Shown here: piece by piece, positions 1-5,391 of the stretch
Position numbering within the stretch: the first letter of the stretch is position 1
Layout of the letters: the number at the start of each line of letters is the position of its first letter
NCBI GenBank assembly: GCA_934647145.1
Contig: CAKUFB010000118.1
Coordinates: 1-8,145 of the forward strand
Reading direction: 5' to 3'
DNA length: 8,145 nt
DNA from: an uncultured Clostridia bacterium
GTDB lineage: Bacteria > Bacillota > Clostridia > Christensenellales > Aristaeellaceae
Notes under the pieces: generated by a model
What the model was told of the DNA's origin: nothing
Seen by the model: the letters and a program-made list of their open reading frames with translations, nothing else
The model's database searches: none
Made by a program: the position numbers and the translations under genes

Positions 1-121
1 CCTTCGGGTTTTCGGACGCAGACCCTGGCCGCTTCAATTGATGGCGGCCAAGGCGGTCGGCGAAACCGGCGGCAGCCGGGCGAAAATACCGCCGCCGGCG
101 TGGCTCGGGCCGGCCGAAGCC
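1..121. other. Non-coding hairpin-rich leader region
   Basis: No reading frame with a ribosome binding site is visible here. The stretch contains three inverted repeats: TGGCCGC/GCGGCCA (26-32/44-50, described separately), CCGGCGGC/GCCGCCGG (66-73/91-98, 17-nt loop) and an imperfect GGCTCGG/CCGAAGCC pair (about 103-122) that abuts the -35 box of the next promoter. None is followed by a T-run on the plus strand. It may be the tail of an upstream intergenic region. The first 20 bases could belong to a gene lying off the left edge, which cannot be judged. Confidence 0.5.
26..50 (-). repeat. Conserved-loop palindrome, left copy (minus strand)
   Basis: Read on the minus strand, this is a perfect 7-bp stem TGGCCGC/GCGGCCA enclosing the 11-nt loop CATCAATTGAA. 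The loop matches the CATARATTARA loops of four hairpins at 7507-7928 in 8 to 9 of 11 positions. The GCGGCC arm is followed at a 3-nt gap by GTCTGCG, as in the hairpin ending at 7923. About 20 bases upstream on the same strand, GCTGCCGCCG (plus 67-76) matches the first half of the 20-base box that precedes the right-hand hairpins. I infer a dispersed repeat, here in opposite orientation; its function is unknown. Confidence 0.55.
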
Positions 122-151
122 TTGACAAGGGCGCATGGACTGTAGTAAAAT
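122..151 (+). promoter_or_regulatory. Sigma-A-type promoter for the radC-like/barstar unit
   Basis: A perfect -35 box TTGACA (122-127) is followed after 18 bases by TAAAAT (146-151), one mismatch from the -10 consensus. Transcription would begin near 158, giving a leader of about 38 bases before the TTG start at 196. The placement matches the only strong ribosome binding site in the area, which supports the assignment. Confidence 0.7.
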
Positions 152-180
152 GCGGATGGAGATTTGTATGTTATTTTGAC

Positions 181-187
181 AAGGAGG
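181..187 (+). promoter_or_regulatory. Ribosome binding site that fixes the TTG start
   Basis: AAGGAGG lies 8 bases before TTG at 196. The longer reading frame beginning at ATG 100 has no such site, and its start lies upstream of the -35 box and of the predicted transcript start near 158. The TTG is therefore the better start. Confidence 0.75.
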
Positions 188-195
188 CGGCGCGT

Positions 196-963
196 TTGGC
201 GGGCGAGCATGTCAATCACCGGCGGCGTATGCGGGAAAGAGTGCGCAGAACCGGTCTGGATCAGCTGCCGCCGCACGAGGTGCTGGAGTATCTGCTGTAT
301 CATTCGATTCCGCGCGGCGACGTCAATCCGCTGGCACATCGCCTGCTGAACCTGTTCGGGACGGTCAGCGCGGTGCTCCATGCCCCGCGGGAGGAGCTGA
401 TTCGGGTGGAGGGCGTCGGCGAGAGCACCGTGCGGATGCTCCACGCGGCCGCTTCACTGGTCGAGGCCTATCGAAGCGCCTGCCAGAGAGAGCACAGGAC
501 GGTGGATAACCTGCGCGACGCGCTGGGCGAGAGGCCGTACGAGCTGCCTGCCCGGCCGGCGCTTGCGGTGTACTGCTTCGATCAGGACGGCTGTCTGCTG
601 GGCAGCGAGCGCTTTGACTGGAGCGAGCCGTTTCTGCGCAGCCGGCGGATGGTTTCCGGCGTGCTCGGGCTGCGCGCCCACAGCGTGCTGCTGGAGCTGA
701 TGAACCGGCGCGAGGACTATACGATGAGCGAGGAAACCTGGGCGGAGATGCGCCGGGTGGTTCGCACGCTGGCGCTGCTCGAGGTTCGCGTGATCGACGT
801 GATGACGAGGACGCCCGCGGGCGAGGCCAGCTGCCGGGCAAACGGCTGGCTGACCGAGACGCAGACCGCGCTTCCGAGCCTTACGGCCGCGGAGGAGGAC
901 GACTGGCTGGCGGATTTTTCATGCGTACTGGAGGAAAAGGGGAATGAGGACGATCCGGGTTGA
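196..963 (+). CDS. RadC/UPF0758-family protein with degenerate JAMM domain
   Basis: A 255-residue protein from a TTG start. Residues 8-90 match the UPF0758 N-terminal region of RadC proteins: the HRRRMRERVRRTGLDQL opening, the HEVLEYLLYHSIPRGDVNPLAH helices, and a helix-hairpin-helix-like LIRVEGVGEST at 69-79. Residues 121-217 align with the RadC JAB/MPN domain, ending in VRVIDVM and a GWL tail. The metal-binding signature is gone: where the family has HNHPSG...PSxxD, this protein reads LMNRRED...MSEET (168-181), replacing both His residues and the Asp. The fold is probably kept without zinc-peptidase-type chemistry. Family members are usually near 220-230 residues; the extra length is an acidic C-terminal tail (about 219-255). 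The biochemical role of RadC proteins is unsettled, and the old DNA-repair label is doubtful. The end overlaps the next gene by 20 bases, implying coupled translation. It is likely a divergent paralogue rather than the main radC, so no symbol is given. Confidence 0.82.
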   Translation: MAGEHVNHRRRMRERVRRTGLDQLPPHEVLEYLLYHSIPRGDVNPLAHRLLNLFGTVSAVLHAPREELIRVEGVGESTVRMLHAAASLVEAYRSACQREHRTVDNLRDALGERPYELPARPALAVYCFDQDGCLLGSERFDWSEPFLRSRRMVSGVLGLRAHSVLLELMNRREDYTMSEETWAEMRRVVRTLALLEVRVIDVMTRTPAGEASCRANGWLTETQTALPSLTAAEEDDWLADFSCVLEEKGNEDDPG

Positions 964-1873
964 CTTTTCAGGGTGCGAAAACCGCGAGCAGATGCACGAG
1001 CAGCTTCGGCGCGCGCTGAACCTGCCCGAGTATTACGGAAGCAATCTGGACGCGCTGTGGGACTGCCTGAGCGGCGGGCTCGAGCTGCCCGCGCAGATCG
1101 AGGTGCTGAGCGCCCCCGCGCCGCTTGCCGGGGAGCAGGCGAAGATTCTGCGCCTCTTCGACGAGGCCGCGCCGCTGGGGCTTGCCTGGCGCGAGGCGCG
1201 CGACCTGCAGGAGAACGTCGTGCCCGCGACCGAACAGAACAAAAAGCCGGTTTTCGTACACATGGACAGCGGCACGCGCATACTGTTTGCGGGCAACTCG
1301 ATCACCAAGCACGCGCCCAAGCCGTCGATCGGCTGGGAGAAGGACTGCGGCATGGCGGCGTCCTGCCCGGAGAACGACTATGTACACCTGTTCATGAAGC
1401 GCTTCCGCGCGGAAATCGACCCGCACGCCGCCTTCTGCATCGCCCAGGTCGCGCCGTTTGAGCGCGAGTTTTTCACCCTGCAGCCGGGCGAGCTGTACAG
1501 GGAGGCCGCCGACTTCGACGCGGATCTGATCCTGATGTTCTTCGGCGCGAACGTGGACAGGGCCTACGACGCCGCCGAAAACCCGCCCGTGCGCTTCGGC
1601 GAGGCCTGCGAGCGCCTGCGCGACTTCCTCACGCCCACCGGACGCGCCCGCGTCTTCTACTCGGAAGGCTTCTATATCCGGCCTGCGCTCGACGAGGAAA
1701 AGCGCCAGGCCGCCCTGCGCCGCGGCGACGGCTTCATCCGCATCCGTGACATCCGCGAGCGCGGGGAAACCCACGGCCTGTTCAACCACCCCAATGATCT
1801 GGGCATGCGCCTGCTCGCCGACCGCTTCTTCGAGGAGATGACGGGGAGTACGTTCGAGAGGCGGCCTTTCTGA
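944..1873 (+). CDS. Barstar-domain / SGNH-hydrolase fusion protein
   Basis: A 309-residue protein starting at ATG 944, with GGAGG 9 bases upstream inside the radC-like gene. Residues 1 to about 88 match barstar, the intracellular inhibitor of barnase-type RNases. The core LPEYYGSNLDALWDCLSGG (27-45) keeps the equivalents of barstar Tyr29, Asn33, Asp35, Trp38 and Asp39, and FDEA at 72-75 keeps Glu76; Thr42 is Ser. Residues about 110-298 form an SGNH/GDSL-like hydrolase: RILFAGNSITKHAPKPSIGW holds block I with Ser119 as probable nucleophile, FFGAN (199-203) is block III, and FNHPNDLGM (280-288) holds the probable catalytic His282. The usual Asp three residues before that His is Leu, so a Ser-His dyad is possible. 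Related hydrolases normally stand alone and begin near M107 (MDSGTRILF), so this looks like two genes joined in frame by a short linker. There is no signal peptide or membrane segment, so it is cytoplasmic. No cognate RNase is seen in the window. Domain calls are firm; the joint role is unknown. Confidence 0.85.
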   Translation: MRTIRVDFSGCENREQMHEQLRRALNLPEYYGSNLDALWDCLSGGLELPAQIEVLSAPAPLAGEQAKILRLFDEAAPLGLAWREARDLQENVVPATEQNKKPVFVHMDSGTRILFAGNSITKHAPKPSIGWEKDCGMAASCPENDYVHLFMKRFRAEIDPHAAFCIAQVAPFEREFFTLQPGELYREAADFDADLILMFFGANVDRAYDAAENPPVRFGEACERLRDFLTPTGRARVFYSEGFYIRPALDEEKRQAALRRGDGFIRIRDIRERGETHGLFNHPNDLGMRLLADRFFEEMTGSTFERRPF

Positions 1874-1889
1874 GAAAGGCCCCTCTCGA
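1854..1889. repeat. 16-bp hairpin spanning the end of the barstar-SGNH gene
   Basis: TCGAGAGG-c-GGCCTTTC (1854-1870) pairs fully with GAAAGGCC-CCTCTCGA (1874-1889), with one bulged C at 1862. The loop is exactly the stop codon TGA (1871-1873), so the last residues (FERRPF) are encoded inside the stem. There is no T-run after it, so a standard terminator is unlikely; a transcript-stabilising or processing structure is possible. Bases 1882-1898 recur inverted at 8000-8016, suggesting a dispersed palindromic element. Confidence 0.65.
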
Positions 1890-1941
1890 GCTCTCCCGGA
1901 AAGCACTTTGATCCGCATAACATATTTCAATAAAGATATGT

Positions 1942-2512
1942 GGTTCCCCGAATGGTGTGCTTGAGGGAGAACTGGCAGGTCTGACGTGCCGGTTCCCACG
2001 CTCGAAAAGCCCGCGGATTGCGCGGAGCCGCTCACAAAGCGAGGCGGTTCCCCGAATGGGGCGCGTGGTGAGAGAAGGCAGGTCTGACGTGCCTGTTCCC
2101 GCGCTCGAAAACCCGCGGATTGCGCGGAACCGCTCACAAAGCGAGGCGGTTCCCCGAATGGGGCGCGTGGTGAGGGAAGGCAGGTCGGACAGACTTGTTC
2201 ACGCGCTCGAAAAGCCCGTGGATTGCGCGGAGCCGCTCACGAAGCGAGGCGGTTCCCCGAATGGGGCGCGTGGAGAGGGAAGGCAGGTCGGACAGACCTG
2301 TTCACGCGCTCGAAAAGCCCGCCGATTGCGCGGAGCCGCTCACGAAGCGAGGCGGTTCCCCGAATGGGGCGCGTGAAGAGGGAAGGCAGGTCGGACAGAC
2401 CTGTTCACGCGCTCGAAAAGCCCGCCGATTGCGCGGAGCCGCTCACGAAGCGAGGCGGTTCCCCGAATGAGGCGTGTGAGGTATTCGGGCGGGTCTGACG
2501 GGCCTGTTCATC
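1942..2512. repeat. Tandem array of a 103-bp non-coding unit (about 5.5 copies)
   Basis: Each unit begins GGTTCCCCGAATGG; starts fall at 1942, 2046, 2148, 2251, 2354 and 2457, giving spacings of 104, 102, 103, 103 and 103. Units 4 and 5 differ at only one or two positions, unit 3 at a few more, and units 1-2 are more diverged. The sixth is partial and decays after about 2512. There are no unique spacers. A period of 103 is not a multiple of three, so open frames through it repeat the same peptides in rotating frames, which argues against coding. Each unit can form small hairpins: CCCC/GGGG around GAAT, CAGGTC/GACCTG (units 4-5), and CCGC..GCGG with a bulge. The array lies between the hairpin at 1854-1889 and the terminator at 2551-2586. 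Its function is unknown; a minisatellite-like expansion or a transcribed structured RNA are both possible. Confidence 0.9.
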
Positions 2513-2550
2513 TACCCAAACGCTTCCGCAAAGTGAAGGAAAGATTGCCG

Positions 2551-2586
2551 GATGCCGCACAGGGCGGCAGAAAGGCATCTTTTTTT
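2551..2586 (+). terminator. Rho-independent terminator after the repeat array
   Basis: GATGCC (2551-2556) pairs with GGCATC (2574-2579), followed at once by seven T residues (2580-2586). An alternative inner stem GCCGC/GCGGC (2554-2558/2564-2568) competes with it. It sits about 20 bases before the next -35 box and would insulate the transporter promoter from transcription through the array. Confidence 0.7.
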
Positions 2587-2606
2587 CGAGAAATGTGTAT
2601 TTGAGG

Positions 2607-2635
2607 TTGAATTTTTCCTTATCATTTGGTATACT
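2607..2635 (+). promoter_or_regulatory. Extended -10 promoter of the BMP transporter operon
   Basis: TTGAAT (2607-2612), a 17-base spacer, then TATACT (2630-2635) with a TG motif at 2627-2628 (extended -10). The start point would be near 2642, leaving a leader of about 47 bases with AGGAGGG (2674-2680) 8 bases before the ATG at 2689. That leader is too short for a known purine riboswitch, and no operator is evident. Confidence 0.8.
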
Positions 2636-2688
2636 GGTAACGGTGACTTTGCATCGCCAAATTATTGCATCACAGGAGGGACTTTACC

Positions 2689-3756
2689 ATGAAGAAGTTT
2701 ATCGCGCTGCTTCTCGTCGCCCTGATGCTCGTGCCCTGCGCGGCGCTGGCGTCCGGAGACAACTACGAGATTGCCCTGGTCACCGACGTGGGCAACATCG
2801 ACGACCATTCCTTCAACCAGAGCGCCTGGGAGGGCGTGAAGCAGTTCGCCGAGGAAAAGGGTCTGACCTACGGCTACTATCGTCCGTCCGAGGACTCCAC
2901 CGACGCGCGCATTGACGCGATCACCGCCGCCGTTGACAAGGGCGCCAAGACCATCGTCTGCCCCGGCTATCTGTTCGAGGATTCTGTCTACGAGATGCAG
3001 AAGAAGTACCCCGAGGTCAACTTCCTGCTGCTGGACGGCGAGCCCCACACCGCCGACTACGCCACCTATGAGACCACGTCCAACACCCACTGCATCCTCT
3101 ATCAGGAGGAGCAGGCCGGTTACTTCGCGGGCTACGCGGCCGTGAAGGACGGCTACACCGAGCTGGGCTTCCTGGGCGGCATGGCCGTTCCCGCCGTCAT
3201 CCGCTACGGCTACGGCTTCGTGCAGGGCGCCGATGCGGCCGCTGCCGAGATGGGCAAGACCGTGAACATCAAGTACTGGTACTGCGATTCCTTCACCCCC
3301 AACGACGACATCAAGACCAAGATGAGCGGCTGGTACACCGAGGGCACCGAGGTCGTCTTCGCCTGCGGCGGCGGCATCTACCTGTCCGCGACCGCGGCCG
3401 CTGAAGAGGCCGGCAAGAAGGTCATCGGCGTGGACACCGACCAGGCGCTCGACTCCGACACCATCATCACCTCCGCGATGAAGGGCCTGACCAACTCCGT
3501 CGTGCTGGCTCTGACCGACCTGTACGCCAACAACGGCGTCTGGCCCGAGGCGTACGCCGGCAAGACCGCGACCCTGGGCGTGAAGGACGACTGCGTGGGT
3601 CTGCCCACCGCCGAGGCATCCTGGCGCCTGACCACCTTCACCGTGGACGAGTACACCGCCCTCTACGAGAAGGTCAAGTCCGGTGAGATCGTGGTTTCCG
3701 CCGCCACCGACGTGGAGCCCACCGTGACCGCCGCGACCGTGGACTATCAGAACTGA
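2689..3756 (+). CDS. BMP-family ABC transporter substrate-binding protein
   Basis: A 355-residue exported protein of the basic-membrane-protein / PnrA family, whose characterised members bind purine nucleosides or related solutes for ABC import. The leader is MKK plus a hydrophobic stretch (4-17), with a probable signal peptidase I site ALA|SG after residue 21. Cys17 lies in LVPC, a poor lipobox because of Pro at -1. The mature protein opens with IALVTDVGNIDDHSFNQSAWEG (28-49), the family's first-lobe signature with its Asp, Phe and Asn ligand-side residues. YQEEQAGYFAGYAA (138-151) and VIGVDTDQ (245-252) are further family motifs. Length is normal for the family. Codon choice is strongly biased to C-ending codons, consistent with high expression. 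The chosen ATG has an ideal ribosome binding site; an earlier in-frame ATG at 2665 does not. It is followed by a terminator-like structure and then the ATPase gene. Substrate specificity (nucleoside versus other) is inferred from family only. Confidence 0.93.
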   Translation: MKKFIALLLVALMLVPCAALASGDNYEIALVTDVGNIDDHSFNQSAWEGVKQFAEEKGLTYGYYRPSEDSTDARIDAITAAVDKGAKTIVCPGYLFEDSVYEMQKKYPEVNFLLLDGEPHTADYATYETTSNTHCILYQEEQAGYFAGYAAVKDGYTELGFLGGMAVPAVIRYGYGFVQGADAAAAEMGKTVNIKYWYCDSFTPNDDIKTKMSGWYTEGTEVVFACGGGIYLSATAAAEEAGKKVIGVDTDQALDSDTIITSAMKGLTNSVVLALTDLYANNGVWPEAYAGKTATLGVKDDCVGLPTAEASWRLTTFTVDEYTALYEKVKSGEIVVSAATDVEPTVTAATVDYQN

Positions 3757-3769
3757 TCAACCTGTCCGC

Positions 3770-3803
3770 AAGGGAGCCGGGCTTCGCGCTTGGCTCCCTT
3801 TTT
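3770..3803 (+). terminator. Intercistronic terminator/attenuator
   Basis: AAGGGAGCC (3770-3778) pairs with GGCTCCCTT (3792-3800) around a 13-nt loop, and the T-run is 3799-3803. It lies 13 bases after the SBP stop codon and 37 bases before the ATPase start. Such partial terminators commonly lower expression of membrane components relative to the binding protein. Confidence 0.75.
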
Positions 3804-3813
3804 CCAAAAGGGA
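3795..3813 (+). promoter_or_regulatory. Alternative hairpin competing with the attenuator
   Basis: TCCCTTTT (3795-3802) pairs perfectly with AAAAGGGA (3806-3813) across a 3-nt loop. It uses the descending arm and T-run of the terminator, so the two structures exclude each other. It could act as an antiterminator or simply protect the 3' end of a processed SBP transcript. Confidence 0.45.
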
Positions 3814-3840
3814 ACGCATAAAGACAACGAGGGGAATCTT

Positions 3841-5391
3841 ATGAGCGAATATGTAATCGAGATGCTGAACATCACCAAAGAATTCCCTGGAATCAAGGCC
3901 AACGACAATGTGACGCTGCAGCTCAGAAAGGGCGAGATTCACGCGCTGCTGGGCGAAAACGGCGCGGGCAAGTCCACGCTGATGAGCGTGCTGTTCGGCC
4001 TGTATCAGCCGGATCAGGGAACCATCAAAAAGGACGGGAAGGTCGTGAAGATCGACGATCCAAACGACGCCAACGCCCTGCACATCGGTATGGTGCACCA
4101 GCACTTCAAGCTGGTCGAGGTCTTTTCGGTTCTGGACAACATCATCCTGGGCGCGGAGGATACCCATCTGGGCTTTCTGCAGAAGAAAAACGCCCGCCAA
4201 AAGGTGCTTGAATTGAGCGAAAGGTATGGGATGCGCGTGGATCCCGACGCCTTGATTGAAGATATATCGGTCGGCATGCAGCAGCGCGTGGAGATCCTCA
4301 AGATGCTCTACCGCGACAACGAAATCCTGATCCTGGACGAGCCGACCGCCGTGCTCACCCCGCAGGAGATCGACGAGCTGATGGAGATCATGCGCGGCTT
4401 CGCGCGGGAGGGTAAGTCCATCCTGTTCATCACGCATAAGCTGTCCGAGATCATGGCGGTGGCCGACCGCTGTACGGTGCTGCGCAAGGGCAAGTGCATC
4501 GGCACGGTGGACATCAGGGGCACCACCAAGGAGGAGCTCTCCCGGATGATGGTGGGTCGCCCGGTCAGCCTGCAGGTCGAGAAAGAGGAGCGCGCGCCCG
4601 GCGAGGTGATCCTGGACGTGAAGGACGTGTCGGTCAGGAGCCGCGTGCGCGCCGCCGACGCGGTCAAGAACGTGTCGCTTCAGGTGCGCTCGGGCGAGAT
4701 CGTGTGCCTGGCCGGCATCGAGGGCAACGGGCAGACCGAGTTCGTGGCGGGTCTGACCGGCCTTGAGCCGGTGCGCTCCGGCAGTATTCGCCTGCTCGGA
4801 AAGGAAATTGCCCGCGCGACCATCCGCGAGCGCAGCAAGGCGGGCATGAGCCACATCCCCGAGGACCGGCACAAGCACGGATTGATCCTGGATTACACGC
4901 TGGAGGAGAACCTGGTGCTGCAGCGCTACTGGCAGCCGCAGTTCCAGAACCACGGCTTTATCCGCAAGGACGCGGTGCGCGCCTACGCCGAGCGGCTGAT
5001 TGAGCAGTTCGACGTGCGCAGCGGCCAGGGCCCGGTGACGACGGCGCGCAGCATGTCGGGCGGAAACCAGCAAAAGGCCATCATCGCGCGCGAAATCGAC
5101 ATGAATTCGCCGCTGCTGGTGGCGGTGCAGCCCACGCGCGGACTGGACGTGGGCGCGATCGAGTACATCCACAAACAGCTGGTCGCCCAGCGGGACGCGG
5201 GCAAGGCGGTGCTGCTGGTGTCGCTGGAGCTGGACGAGGTCATGAACGTCAGCGACCGGATACTCGTCATGTACGGCGGGGAAATCGTGGGCGAGTTTGA
5301 CCCGAAGAAGACCACCGCCGAGGAGCTGGGCCTGTACATGGCCGGCGCCAGGCGGCAGAATATGAAGGCAAAGGAGGAATCCCGCGGATGA
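3841..5391 (+). CDS. Double-NBD ABC transporter ATPase (NupO/YufO type)
   Basis: A 516-residue protein with two fused nucleotide-binding domains, the ATP-driven engine of a carbohydrate/nucleoside-type (CUT2-like) importer. NBD1 (about 5-240) has Walker A GENGAGKST (38-46), Q-loop HQHF (86-89), signature SVGMQQRVE (143-151), Walker B ILILDEPTAVL (162-172) and H-loop His199. NBD2 (about 255-500) has the signature SMSGGNQQKAIIARE (404-418), but its Walker A reads GIEGNGQTE (292-300) without the Lys. Its Walker B ends AVQPTRGLD (428-436) with Gln for the catalytic Glu, and SLELDE has Ser where the switch His would be. This asymmetry is normal for the family: one hydrolytic site and one regulatory site. 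GAGGGG lies 6 bases before the ATG. The stop overlaps permease 1 by four bases (ATGA). Length fits the family (about 500-515). Confidence 0.95.
   Translation: MSEYVIEMLNITKEFPGIKANDNVTLQLRKGEIHALLGENGAGKSTLMSVLFGLYQPDQGTIKKDGKVVKIDDPNDANALHIGMVHQHFKLVEVFSVLDNIILGAEDTHLGFLQKKNARQKVLELSERYGMRVDPDALIEDISVGMQQRVEILKMLYRDNEILILDEPTAVLTPQEIDELMEIMRGFAREGKSILFITHKLSEIMAVADRCTVLRKGKCIGTVDIRGTTKEELSRMMVGRPVSLQVEKEERAPGEVILDVKDVSVRSRVRAADAVKNVSLQVRSGEIVCLAGIEGNGQTEFVAGLTGLEPVRSGSIRLLGKEIARATIRERSKAGMSHIPEDRHKHGLILDYTLEENLVLQRYWQPQFQNHGFIRKDAVRAYAERLIEQFDVRSGQGPVTTARSMSGGNQQKAIIAREIDMNSPLLVAVQPTRGLDVGAIEYIHKQLVAQRDAGKAVLLVSLELDEVMNVSDRILVMYGGEIVGEFDPKKTTAEELGLYMAGARRQNMKAKEESRG

Noticed and set aside
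944..1873. Barnase-type toxin partner next to the barstar domain
   Set aside because: I looked through the window for a small RNase gene and found none. Neighbouring genes are RadC-like and a transporter operon, so a toxin-antitoxin pair is not supported here.
968..2137. 389-codon minus-strand open frame
   Set aside because: It runs antisense through the barstar-SGNH gene and into the repeat array. Its N-terminus is repeat-derived, with no start signal and no recognisable domain.
1957..2498. Overlapping open frames on the plus strand inside the repeat array
   Set aside because: They encode the same repeated peptides in rotating frames because the 103-bp unit carries no stop. No ribosome binding sites are visible and composition is Arg-rich and low in complexity.
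1942..2512. CRISPR array
   Set aside because: Repeats are contiguous with no unique spacers, the unit is far too long, and no cas genes are visible.
2636..2688. Purine riboswitch upstream of the SBP gene
   Set aside because: The predicted leader is only about 47 bases and shows no three-way-junction arms, so it is too short for a purine aptamer plus expression platform.
4660..5391. Second NBD of the ATPase as a decayed domain
   Set aside because: Loss of the Walker A Lys and catalytic Glu looks like damage but is the usual state for this ATPase family, and the rest of the domain is well kept.
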